Source: Chloroflexota bacterium
Lineage (GTDB): Bacteria > Chloroflexota > Anaerolineae > UBA4142
Direction of reading: 5' to 3'
DNA length: 64,000 nt
NCBI GenBank assembly: GCA_016219275.1
Contig: JACRBM010000072.1
Location: 1-64,000 of the forward strand
Shown piece by piece: positions 24,700 to 32,528 of this stretch (its first letter is position 1; the number at the start of each line of letters is the position of its first letter). Both the position numbers and the translations under genes were made by a program. The notes under the pieces were generated by a model, which saw nothing but the letters and a program-made list of their open reading frames with translations, was not told the origin of the DNA and did no database searches.

Positions 24700-26118
24700 T
24701 TAAACAATTCGAAACGCGTCCACCAACACACAGCGGCGCTCGCGCGTAAAGGTGCGCGGGCGCGTCATGCCTTCGCCGGTCGTCCCCGCAATCGAGAACG
24801 AACAAAATCCTTCGCCGCCGTAACCCAGCCCCGCGAGATTGGGACCGTTCTTGACAAAAATCGAAACGTCCGCTTCTTTAGCATAGCGACTCAGGTGATC
24901 GAGATGGCGCGAGTAAATCACCGCGGTGTGCCGGCGTCCGCCTTCGACCGCGATCGCAAAATCAATCGCGTCATCGGCATTGGGCACGCGCACGAACGGA
25001 ATGATCGGCATCATCTGTTCGGTCCACACGAGCGTATGCTCGCGCGGCACCTCGGCAATCGCGAGCCGCACTTCGTCGCCCACGGTGACGCCAATCTCCT
25101 TCAGAATGACCGATGGATTTTGTCCGATGAGTTTTTTATTCAACCCAGTTGATTTGCCCGGCTTGACCGGTTCGGAGAAAATCACTTTTTCGAGGCGCGC
25201 GAGTTCATCCTGTGTCAAGATGCGACAACCCAACCCGCGCAACGCGGCAAGCAAGCGGTCCGCAATCGCGTCCACCGCGATGATATTTTTCTCGTCGGTG
25301 CAAATGATGTTGTTATCGAACGACGCGCCTTTGATAATGCCGCGCGCGGCTTCGTCGAGGTCGGCGGTTTCATCCACGACGACCGGCGGATTGCCCGGAC
25401 CGGCGCAGATCGCGCGCTTGCCGGACAAGAGCGCGACATGCACAACCGCTTCGCCGCCGGTGACAAGAGTCAAGCGCGTCCCAGGATGTTTCATCAACTC
25501 TTGCGCACTTTCGATAGTAGGATTCGCGATACCGGCAACGAGATTCGCGGGACCGCCCGCTTCGATGACGGCTTGATTGAGGATCGCAATCGCGCGTGCG
25601 GAACATTCCTTCGCGCTCGGATGCGGATTAAAGACGACCGAATTGCCGCCCGCGATCATCGCGATGGAATTACCGATGACCGTCGCGGTAGGATTCGTGA
25701 CCGGGGTGATCGAGCCGCACACGCCAAAGGGTGCGCGTTCGACCAACGCCAAGCCGCGATCGCCGCTCCACGCCATCGGTTCGAGGTCTTCGATGCCCGG
25801 CACTTTGTTAATGTTGAGCAGATTCTTTTCGATCTTGTCTTCGTAGCGACCCAGCCCGGTCTCGCGCCACGCCGACCACGCGAGCACTTGGGCGTGCTCG
25901 CCCAAACGTTCGCGCACATGCGCGATGACTTCTTTGCGTTTCTCAAGCGGAAGCGCGATCCACATTTTCTGCGCGCGCGACGCCGCGTTGACCGCGCTCG
26001 TCACGTCCTGGAAAATTCCGCCAGAGCCGAGTGCGCTCGCGTCGCCGCGCTTGCCTTGCAATTCGGCGATGACGTACTGGACAATGTTATTGATATCGCG
26101 TTCGGTTAGTTCGGACAT
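24700..26118 (-). CDS. CoA-acylating aldehyde dehydrogenase of EutE/PduP type (BMC cargo)
   Basis: 472 residues; ATG at 26118 after TTGGAGGCACG (an upstream in-frame start at 26145 has none). Catalytic Cys273 in NNIICTDEK, glycine motif VTGGEAVV, PGNPPVVVDETAD. The family converts an aldehyde, NAD+ and CoA to acyl-CoA inside microcompartments. Residues about 4-21 (LTERDINNIVQYVIAELQ) form an N-terminal amphipathic helix with a linker, typical of an encapsulation peptide. In this locus the aldehyde could be lactaldehyde from the aldolase. The gene is followed by the cyclase and preceded by the EVE-like gene. Confidence 0.93.
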   Translation of the reverse strand: MSELTERDINNIVQYVIAELQGKRGDASALGSGGIFQDVTSAVNAASRAQKMWIALPLEKRKEVIAHVRERLGEHAQVLAWSAWRETGLGRYEDKIEKNLLNINKVPGIEDLEPMAWSGDRGLALVERAPFGVCGSITPVTNPTATVIGNSIAMIAGGNSVVFNPHPSAKECSARAIAILNQAVIEAGGPANLVAGIANPTIESAQELMKHPGTRLTLVTGGEAVVHVALLSGKRAICAGPGNPPVVVDETADLDEAARGIIKGASFDNNIICTDEKNIIAVDAIADRLLAALRGLGCRILTQDELARLEKVIFSEPVKPGKSTGLNKKLIGQNPSVILKEIGVTVGDEVRLAIAEVPREHTLVWTEQMMPIIPFVRVPNADDAIDFAIAVEGGRRHTAVIYSRHLDHLSRYAKEADVSIFVKNGPNLAGLGYGGEGFCSFSIAGTTGEGMTRPRTFTRERRCVLVDAFRIV

Positions 26119-26145
26119 CGTGCCTCCAAGAGCACAAATAACCAC

Positions 26146-27246
26146 TCACTCTGCATACTCGGAATATTCATCAAGCACACTATCCGACAAGTGAGCCAAG
26201 TGACGTTCCATCGCTAAATCACGCACACTGTCATACGGGAGGAATGTACAACTTTCATATAAAGGTCCTTTGTCGAGTAGAGAAAAGACCGGGCGACGAA
26301 GTTCTTGAAAAACCTTTTCGCGCCTTTCGCTTGGCGCAACGATATGCAATTTGATGTCCATGTTGGGTTGTAACGCCAACAAATCAGCCATGCGAAGAAT
26401 ACCAGAATAGACCGAGGTTGTGTGTTCTATTTCAAATGCACGGAGAATCGCTCGACCTCTTAGCCAAAGAACATCTATTTGCTCAATTGTTTTGAGCGTA
26501 GTCTCATCGTAGTTGAGAGGCAAAACATCCAACAGTGGACGATCTTCATCAGCCCATTCCGAAATCACCGCATTTCTATCACCACGCGGTATCCAAATTC
26601 TCATCCCCATATGAGCACCGATCTTTGCCAGCAAAGCCTGTATCTTGATTGATTCTCTAACTTCAGCAACTGGAACAGTGTCAGGTAGAGTTTCAGAATC
26701 TTGGGGTACTGAAACCGTTATTGTTCTATCAATTCTACGCACTTCGTGCGAGAGAATTTTTTTATACTCGTCTTCGTCAACTTCAAATGTTTCCCCACCG
26801 TCGCTCGCCTGCCTCAAAAGGAATTTCTCAAGAAACCGTCCATCTTCTTCAGAGAGCTGATTCAGACTGTTACGAAATTTCCCAGTCCAGTATGAGTAAT
26901 CTGGTTCATAATTCCGGGTAAAAGATATTGCTCGCCAGATTCTTTCATCACGCATCGGAATGGATTTTTCTTTTGATAGCCAAACAAGCGGTTTGACTTT
27001 GAAACGGATTATGAACGGATCATCCTTTTCGTAAAAGAGCGGAGCTTCATCTCTAAAGCATGTGCTCATCACTTCGAGGATTCCAACCCAACGAGAAAGC
27101 TTGGTCATGTAGCAAACTAACCTGTCGCCTGGATGTACCCTATTTGCGGCATTCTGTTGGCGAACGCGAAAACCAGAAACTTCTCTCTTTGATTTTGTGA
27201 ACGCCTCGTAGGTTTCGGGAGAAAACAAATCAAGATAATAAGCCAT
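26146..27246 (-). CDS. EVE/PUA-like domain fused to nuclease-like domain
   Basis: 366 residues; GAGGAATC before ATG. Residues 1-145 fit an EVE-type PUA fold (YYLDLFSP start, HPGDRLVCYMTK, WVGILEVMS, YWTGKFRNSLNQLSEED), known for binding modified bases. Residues about 195-330 carry a PD-(D/E)XK-like pattern: Asp258 (IDVLW), then AFEIEHTTS with Glu272, Glu274 and His275 in place of the usual Lys. This combination suggests a modification-dependent nuclease, but the nuclease call is tentative. The gene is visibly richer in A+T than its neighbours and lies between BMC genes, so it looks acquired. Not part of the normal compartment set. Confidence 0.6.
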   Translation of the reverse strand: MAYYLDLFSPETYEAFTKSKREVSGFRVRQQNAANRVHPGDRLVCYMTKLSRWVGILEVMSTCFRDEAPLFYEKDDPFIIRFKVKPLVWLSKEKSIPMRDERIWRAISFTRNYEPDYSYWTGKFRNSLNQLSEEDGRFLEKFLLRQASDGGETFEVDEDEYKKILSHEVRRIDRTITVSVPQDSETLPDTVPVAEVRESIKIQALLAKIGAHMGMRIWIPRGDRNAVISEWADEDRPLLDVLPLNYDETTLKTIEQIDVLWLRGRAILRAFEIEHTTSVYSGILRMADLLALQPNMDIKLHIVAPSERREKVFQELRRPVFSLLDKGPLYESCTFLPYDSVRDLAMERHLAHLSDSVLDEYSEYAE

Positions 27247-27256
27247 TTCTGATTCC

Positions 27257-27529
27257 TCACTTTTGCAAACTCACCGAATCAATCACGCCCACAATCGAAG
27301 AGCGCACGGGCTGATCTTTTATGCCGATAATCTGTCGCGTCGAGCCGCCCTCCTGGCACACCAACACCACATCGCCAACGCCGGACTGCGCGAGGTCAAC
27401 CGCGATGAGCGCATCGTCCGGTTTTTCGCCGGGCAAATGCAACGGCTGCACGAGCATGATTTTCTGCGCGTGGTATGCCGGATGTTTAACTGTCGAAACG
27501 ACCGTGCCGATGACTTTGGCTATTAGCAT
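27257..27529 (-). CDS. BMC-P vertex protein (EutN/CcmL family), copy 3
   Basis: 90 residues from ATG at 27529; the upstream in-frame start at 27565 is in heptad-repeat DNA and was rejected. Family motifs: MLIAKVIGTVVSTVKHP, KIMLVQPL, ALIAVDLAQSGVGDVVLVCQEG, GVIDSV. Forms pentamers that cap the vertices of the icosahedral shell. One of three BMC-P genes here (others at 27580 and 37022). The A-G-x-G-D-x-V-L-V core is intact. Confidence 0.92.
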   Translation of the reverse strand: MLIAKVIGTVVSTVKHPAYHAQKIMLVQPLHLPGEKPDDALIAVDLAQSGVGDVVLVCQEGGSTRQIIGIKDQPVRSSIVGVIDSVSLQK

Positions 27530-27592
27530 AATGGTAATTGGTAATTGGTATGTGGTAATTACCACTTACCAATTACTATTTACGTGAATTGA
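27530..27592. repeat. Degenerate 7-bp tandem repeats
   Basis: Heptads GGTAATT GGTAATT GGTATGT GGTAATT ACCACTT ACCAATT ACTATTT. They form a weak palindrome and fill the gap between two BMC-P genes, overlapping the 3' end of the upstream one. Confidence 0.7.
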
Positions 27593-27888
27593 GAATATCC
27601 AAACGGCAATTCTAGATTTCCCGGATCAATCGTGTCAATGTGGTCAATCACACCGACAATCGCCAGGTCTGCTGGCGCGTTGGGAACGACTGCGAATGAC
27701 GCGTCACGCGCGCGGACGAGAAACACAAAATCGCCGATGCCCGCGTGGACAACTTCAAGCGCGACCTGGGGACGCCCAATCGGTTCGCGTTTGTGATTGA
27801 GCAACTGCGTGATGAGCAACTTGCGCCCGTGCACCGCTTCGTCTTTGATTGTGGCGATCACTTCGCCGACCACTTGACCCAGAATCAT
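27580..27888 (-). CDS. BMC-P vertex protein (EutN/CcmL family), copy 2
   Basis: 102 residues: MILGQVVGEVIATIKDEAVHGRKLLI, VALEVVHAGIGDFVFLVRARDA, IVGVIDHID. A pentameric vertex cap. The C-terminus (NLELPFGYSQFT) is longer than in copy 3 and ends in repeat-derived DNA. The ATG overlaps the stop of the upstream gene by 4 bp (27885-27888), indicating coupled translation. Confidence 0.92.
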   Translation of the reverse strand: MILGQVVGEVIATIKDEAVHGRKLLITQLLNHKREPIGRPQVALEVVHAGIGDFVFLVRARDASFAVVPNAPADLAIVGVIDHIDTIDPGNLELPFGYSQFT

Positions 27889-28205
27889 TTCAACTGGCTC
27901 ACAACGCGCCGCACGATCCGATCAATCAACGCGGCATCCGCGCTCGCGCCCAGTTTCGCGATCACTTCGGCTTTCACTTGATTGATGACTTGCTCTGTGT
28001 CCACGCGCGGCGCAACCGACGCGGACGCAGTCGCAGTTGCGATTCCAGACACCGATGCGGTTGAGACACGCAATACCACACCCAGTTTTTCGGCGCGCTC
28101 GCGCGCGACATCGGTGAGAACCACTTCATCCGTCACCGCGATTTCTTTGACGCCGCGCTTTGCTAGGTCTTCCACATCACGTTCGGTGTAAATCGTCTTC
28201 GCCAT
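27885..28205 (-). CDS. Small BMC-associated protein with EutQ/EutT-N-like domain and amphipathic tail
   Basis: 106 residues; AGAGG before ATG. Residues 3-45 (IYTERDVEDLAKRG, then VLTDVARERAEKLGVVL) resemble the small N-terminal domain seen in EutT/EutQ/PduO-like and other BMC proteins. An Ala/Ser/Val linker (about 48-68) follows, then a helical C-terminus (VINQVKAEVIAKL; ALIDRIVRRVVSQLK) like an encapsulation peptide. The domain is related to the 74-residue protein at 29767. It may anchor cargo to the shell or be an assembly factor. Function is inferred from layout. Confidence 0.7.
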   Translation of the reverse strand: MAKTIYTERDVEDLAKRGVKEIAVTDEVVLTDVARERAEKLGVVLRVSTASVSGIATATASASVAPRVDTEQVINQVKAEVIAKLGASADAALIDRIVRRVVSQLK

Positions 28206-28215
28206 CCGAACCTCT

Positions 28216-28249
28216 TCTGACTACTGAATTCTGAATTCTGAATTCTGTT
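28216..28249. repeat. Perfect heptad repeat GAATTCT x3
   Basis: CTACT followed by three GAATTCT units and a half unit, in the gap between the BMC-T gene and the next gene. Confidence 0.75.
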
Positions 28250-28870
28250 CTACACGCCTTCAATGGATTCGAGTGCGCGCACGGCAGCCTGTTTCGCCGC
28301 GAGCACTTCGGCTTCCGTGCCCGACAACCACATCCGACCGAATCGCCCGACCGATGAGATGTGAATGATTTTGATGTTCGCGTATTTTTCCGCTTCGTTT
28401 GCCGCGAGGTTGATATACGCCGCGGGCGCGCATTCGAGAATGAACAACGTCTCAGCCGCGACCAACATCGCGCCGCGCCGAAAACGATTGAGCAGTTGCA
28501 CCTGGTACGGATCCACATTCGTAATGACCTGCACCGAAGCGATCTCTGGTTTTTTGCGATCCGCAATCTTCAAGCCGAGCCGATCCAGGACAATCTTGCC
28601 GGCTTCGAGCACTTCGGCTTGGTCGTTCGAGTGAATCTCGAACATGCCGAATTCGCGCTCGACGAGTTGCGCGCCCGGTTTTGCGCGCGTCGCCTTGACC
28701 GCGATATCCACGAGACGAAACACTTCGTTGCCGGGCGCGACCTCGATGTAGAGATCCGCCATACCTTGCACCGGCAAATCACCTTGTGTGATCGTGCCGA
28801 CGAATGCCGCGTACTGCGGTTGCATGCGATCCAGATACGCGTAACAACGCAGTTCAAATTTGTCTGCCAT
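28250..28870 (-). CDS. BMC-T (tandem BMC domain) shell protein
   Basis: 206 residues; TTCTGGAGGCAAC before ATG. Two BMC folds in tandem: about 1-100 (AFVGTITQGDLPVQGMADLYIEV, VDIAVKATRAKPGAQLVEREFG) and about 108-205 (SVQVITNVDPYQVQLLNRFRRGAM, FILECAPAAYINLAANEAEK, HISSVGRFGRMWLSG). Such proteins form pseudo-hexameric trimers in the shell facets, often with a larger pore for metabolites or cofactors. The only BMC-T in the window. Confidence 0.88.
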   Translation of the reverse strand: MADKFELRCYAYLDRMQPQYAAFVGTITQGDLPVQGMADLYIEVAPGNEVFRLVDIAVKATRAKPGAQLVEREFGMFEIHSNDQAEVLEAGKIVLDRLGLKIADRKKPEIASVQVITNVDPYQVQLLNRFRRGAMLVAAETLFILECAPAAYINLAANEAEKYANIKIIHISSVGRFGRMWLSGTEAEVLAAKQAAVRALESIEGV

Positions 28871-28947
28871 GTTGCCTCCAGAAAAATGCTGGACCTATTT
28901 TACCACACTCACCAATGCGAGGCGAATTACACCACGCCGACCACGCA

Positions 28948-29763
28948 TCAACGGTCGTTCATCGCGATGCCGAGCGGCGTGACAAAGAGCGGTTGTCCCG
29001 GCACACGCGTCCGCACGCCGGTCACCTGCTCGACGACGGACGCGATCCCTTTGAAATTCGCCGTACCGCCGACGAGATAAATCGCTGCGACGTTTTGCGT
29101 GCGAATATGGCGCGCGACAATCGTGCCAACTTTTTCCATCACCGGGCGCACGATCGGAAAAAGCCGGTCGTGCTCGCGCGAATCCGTTTTGATTTTCTCC
29201 GCGTCCTCGAACGCGATATTCAACGCGCCCGCGACGACGAGTGTAAAATGCGTCCCGCCCGTCGCTTCGTCTGCCGTGTACACCACGTTGCCATCGCGCA
29301 CAATCGCGATGCCGGTCGTGCCACCGCCGACATCCACAATCGCACCATCGCGAATTTGCAGAACTGCATTCGCCGCGGTTGGCTCGTCCGTCTCGGCGGT
29401 GCAATCGAACCCCGCTGCGCGCACGACATTCGCGGTCGCGCGCACTTCGACGTGGGGCACGCCGGGCGGATAGCCGGTCGCCGCGTGGGTCAGTTCAAAA
29501 CCCAGGCGCGTTTCAACGCCGCGTTTCATTTCGCGCAACAAATCAATCGCGCCGATGAAATCCACGACCAGACCATCGCGCACGACATTCGCGAAACGAT
29601 ACGCGCCGGCAATCGGCTGATCGTTCGCGTCGAGCACGACGAGCACGGTGTACGCCGTGCCAAGGTCAACGCCAACGCGCACTGCGCCGCGATACGCGAC
29701 TGGCGCATCGTCGCGCATCACGCGCGCGGTCTGCGCGAGCAAGGTATCCAGGTTGGGATTCAC
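28948..29763 (-). CDS. eutJ: EutJ-like actin/Hsp70-fold ATPase
   Basis: 271 residues starting with GTG three bases after the upstream stop. Motifs: VGVDLGTAYTVLVVLD (phosphate 1), GAIVDVGGGTTGIAIV (phosphate 2), IYLVGGTANFKGIASVVEQ (adenosine) and a terminal FVTPLGIAMN. Matches EutJ of ethanolamine-type BMC loci, thought to act as a chaperone or assembly factor. Full length for the family. Lies between the small EutT-N-like gene and BMC-T. Confidence 0.9.
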   Translation of the reverse strand: MNPNLDTLLAQTARVMRDDAPVAYRGAVRVGVDLGTAYTVLVVLDANDQPIAGAYRFANVVRDGLVVDFIGAIDLLREMKRGVETRLGFELTHAATGYPPGVPHVEVRATANVVRAAGFDCTAETDEPTAANAVLQIRDGAIVDVGGGTTGIAIVRDGNVVYTADEATGGTHFTLVVAGALNIAFEDAEKIKTDSREHDRLFPIVRPVMEKVGTIVARHIRTQNVAAIYLVGGTANFKGIASVVEQVTGVRTRVPGQPLFVTPLGIAMNDR

Positions 29764-29766
29764 GAT

Positions 29767-29991
29767 TTACTTGCGCTTGTCGTCGAGATAAGGCAGCCCA
29801 CCTTCCGAGTAATGCGAAACGCGCGGCGTGTCTTGTGTAACCAACTCGCCGCCCGCATACACCTGGAGTTTCCATTGATTGATGAAATCGTGCGCGGACG
29901 GCGAAAAACGCGTGCCAGCGGGAAATTCAAACCGCGTGACCTTGCCTTCTTGCCACTGTTCGCGTAATTCTTGCTCGGTGATAAATGCCAT
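29767..29991 (-). CDS. 74-residue BMC-associated protein with EutT-N-like domain
   Basis: ATG at 29991 preceded by GGGAGAAAAAACC; the upstream in-frame start at 30036 is rejected. Sequence MAFITEQELREQWQ, then FPAGTRFSPSAHDFINQWKLQV, resembles the N-terminal region of EutT-type cobalamin adenosyltransferases, but the enzymatic part is absent. Paralogous to the N-terminal domain at 27885. Either a free-standing assembly or regulatory peptide or a relic of a cobalamin-related protein. Three-base gap to the EutJ-like gene. Confidence 0.6.
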   Translation of the reverse strand: MAFITEQELREQWQEGKVTRFEFPAGTRFSPSAHDFINQWKLQVYAGGELVTQDTPRVSHYSEGGLPYLDDKRK

Positions 29992-30007
29992 GGTTTTTTC
30001 TCCCGAC

Positions 30008-31975
30008 TCATTCGCTTGCGCGGTTGAGCAGTTCAAACGATTCCAAAACGAGATCCTCGCGCGCTTGACCGCTCCAGGTTTTGACCGGCAGTTGAAAATT
30101 GTACCGCATCCAAATCACATCCACTTGCAGCCGATACGTTCCCGGCGCGGCATCGGCAGGAACTGGAATCGTCCACACATCAGCAAACATTTCCGCGCGC
30201 CAGCCCTTGCCCTGAAACAAATCTTGTTGTGTTTTGGCGATCTCGCGATCCTGCGCGTCCAACACGCGTAGCTGAACTTGGAATGGCTCTGGTTTGTCGC
30301 CGAGCGCGCGCCAAAAAAATTGAACGCGCAATGGTTCGCCCGCGCGCCAGGACAGTGTTTCATAGCCAACGAGTTCGACCAGATCGGCGTACTCGCCGAA
30401 ACGCACGCCGACGCGCGTGCTTGGCGCGGTTGCGCCGGTCGCATACACTTTAATTTCGTACGCGCCGTCATCAAAGCGCGCAATCGGGGTAAAGCGCGCA
30501 AAGAGCGCGTTGTAGCGATTGATTTCCGCGGTGTAACGCGCGGGTTCGGCGAAATAACGCGCATACACGCCTTGACTGAAAATCAAATACTCGTAGCCGT
30601 TCGCGACGTACCACTCCGGGGCGTGATCTTGAATTCCATAAAAGCCGTCCACAAAAAAACGATCGCGATCCAGATAGGGCGAGTATGCTTCAAGCGCGAT
30701 GCGTGAACCGCGCGACAGGTTGGTGTGAATCCACCGACGCGCCTGCTCGCGTCCATCCGGTTGCAACAATCGCGCGTCAGACGCGACAGTCACATGCAGA
30801 GAGGGCAAACCCAACCACGCCACAACGACCACAAGCAACGCGGTCAGCCCGACGCGCCAGCGCGGAAATCGTTGCGACGAAAATTCATACGCGCGCGCGA
30901 GAAAATGCGCCGCGGAAATAATTACAAAAGGAACGACCGGCAAAATCGTCGTATCGTGATGGACGGTGAACTGGCTGATGAAAACAAAATAAATGAGCGG
31001 AAAAATCAGCAGCGTAATCCCTTTGTGATCCCGCGCGCGCAGAATCAATAACGCCTCGGCAAGCGCAAGCGGCGTGAGCCAACCCAGGTTGCCAAACAAG
31101 AATCCCCTATACCATTGGAACGAATCGCCTTCCGCGCCGGGATGACCGGTCGCATAAATGTTTGCGTCATCCATAGGTCCGAGTTTGGCAAAGCGTTGCC
31201 AATCGAGAATGACGAATGGATTGAGCAACAAAAAAGTGAGGACGCTCATCGCGCCGGCGAGATAGATTTCTTTGCGTGCGAATCCGCGCCAACCATAGCG
31301 CAAGAGATGCGCCGCGACCAGCGCGACAAAAATCAGCGCGCCGTTGTACTTGCTCGCCGTCGTCAAGCCGATGCCAATGCCGGCAAGCGCGTAATTTTTC
31401 ATTCGCGGCTCTTCGGCGACCTTGAGCGCGAATAACGCGGTGATCAGCGCACAAAAAATCGCGAGGATATCGGGGCGGATAAAATGACTGTGCTTGACAC
31501 TCGTGGCTTCGACCGCGATCAGTGTAGCCGCAATCAGCGCGGCGACGCGAGCGCCGCGCCATTCGCGCCCGATTAAATAAACTAGAACGATTGTCAACAC
31601 GCCGATGAGCGCCGACAGTCCGCGTCCCAACAAAAAAATCTCCGGCAGATCCGTTCGACCGACTGCCATCATTTCATAGTCAGGATAAACAAGATCGGTC
31701 GGTCGCGCGAATCTGCCGGTGAGCCAACCGACAAGATAGAACGCGCCATACACGAGCGCGTTCAGGTAAAACAGCAGGGCGGGCCAATGGAAAAATTCCG
31801 GATTCAAATTGCCGGTCTGCAGAAAACGGAGCGCAATTTTGACCGGCACCCCTTCGTCGGGATGGTACATGTATGGCAGTCCAAAACTAATTCCCCACAG
31901 CCGCAAACCCAATCCCAGACTCAGGATCGCGATCAAGAGCCACTGCGCGCCGCGCCGCGCGAACAATCCCTTCAT
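30008..31975 (-). CDS. GT39-type (PMT/ArnT-like) membrane glycosyltransferase
   Basis: 655 residues. About ten transmembrane helices in residues 1-430 with the signature acidic motif YHPDEG near residue 38. This GT39/ArnT feature binds the metal-lipid-sugar donor. A soluble C-terminal domain (about 440-655) is beta-rich. It probably moves a sugar from a polyprenyl phosphate donor to a protein or lipid outside the membrane. It lies 16 bp before the small BMC protein and 9 bp after the membrane gene 31985, inside the BMC directon but with no obvious metabolic link. No ribosome site. Confidence 0.85.
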   Translation of the reverse strand: MKGLFARRGAQWLLIAILSLGLGLRLWGISFGLPYMYHPDEGVPVKIALRFLQTGNLNPEFFHWPALLFYLNALVYGAFYLVGWLTGRFARPTDLVYPDYEMMAVGRTDLPEIFLLGRGLSALIGVLTIVLVYLIGREWRGARVAALIAATLIAVEATSVKHSHFIRPDILAIFCALITALFALKVAEEPRMKNYALAGIGIGLTTASKYNGALIFVALVAAHLLRYGWRGFARKEIYLAGAMSVLTFLLLNPFVILDWQRFAKLGPMDDANIYATGHPGAEGDSFQWYRGFLFGNLGWLTPLALAEALLILRARDHKGITLLIFPLIYFVFISQFTVHHDTTILPVVPFVIISAAHFLARAYEFSSQRFPRWRVGLTALLVVVVAWLGLPSLHVTVASDARLLQPDGREQARRWIHTNLSRGSRIALEAYSPYLDRDRFFVDGFYGIQDHAPEWYVANGYEYLIFSQGVYARYFAEPARYTAEINRYNALFARFTPIARFDDGAYEIKVYATGATAPSTRVGVRFGEYADLVELVGYETLSWRAGEPLRVQFFWRALGDKPEPFQVQLRVLDAQDREIAKTQQDLFQGKGWRAEMFADVWTIPVPADAAPGTYRLQVDVIWMRYNFQLPVKTWSGQAREDLVLESFELLNRASE

Positions 31976-31984
31976 GCGATTTCG

Positions 31985-32461
31985 TCAAGCATCACGTTTA
32001 GCGCCGGGTCGGAAGACGAATTGTCCCGCTAGAATCGCCAACCCGATCACGATCAACATTAGCGGAATGCCTCCCTTGACCAACAGCGTTTGCGCTTGCG
32101 GTATGCCCGCCGTGATGCCGACGAGCAACAGCACTACGCCCGGAATGAGGGGCCACCAGTGCGATGCGCGCGCAACGATCAAGTGAATCACGTAAATCGC
32201 GATGAACCCCACACCCAGCCCCAACGGCGCGGTGATGTCCGTTTGCGTACCGCGTTCGAACACCATGCCGATTCCAAGCCCTGCCAGAATGCACCCAGGA
32301 ATCAGCAAGCCGTAACTACGCGTCAACGCGTAGGGAATGAAAAACACAAACCCCAGCAGGATGAGAAATAAACCCGGACCGAATTCAAAGTACTGCATCA
32401 ACATGAACACGATGCCGAGCACGATCAAGATCAGCCCAGGAATCAAGCGCGCGCGATTCAT
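31985..32461 (-). CDS. Small polytopic membrane protein, unknown function
   Basis: 158 residues from ATG at 32461 with GGGGAG upstream; a longer reading from 32593 would cross the protease stop and two hairpins. Five or six hydrophobic helices (LIPGLILIVLGIVFMLMQYF, FLILLGFVFFIPYALT, LGVGFIAIYVIHLIVA, LIPGVVLLLVGITAGI, LMLIVIGLAILAGQFVF). Resembles LiaI/LiaF-type N-terminal membrane regions, but similarity is only in composition. Probably translated with the GT39 gene that follows after 9 bp. Confidence 0.6.
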   Translation of the reverse strand: MNRARLIPGLILIVLGIVFMLMQYFEFGPGLFLILLGFVFFIPYALTRSYGLLIPGCILAGLGIGMVFERGTQTDITAPLGLGVGFIAIYVIHLIVARASHWWPLIPGVVLLLVGITAGIPQAQTLLVKGGIPLMLIVIGLAILAGQFVFRPGAKRDA

Positions 32462-32477
32462 TTTGGAATCTCCCCTC

Positions 32478-32528
32478 GGGAACGAACACCGTTTCGTTCC
32501 CCCAACGGAACGTTGCCGCGAACGTTCC
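32478..32528. repeat. Two adjacent hairpin palindromes
   Basis: GGGAACGA (32478-32485) pairs with TCGTTCCC (32494-32501); GGAACGTT (32507-32514) pairs with AACGTTCC (32521-32528). They lie directly after the protease stop codon and could stall or process the mRNA between cistrons. No T tract on the coding strand. Confidence 0.65.
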
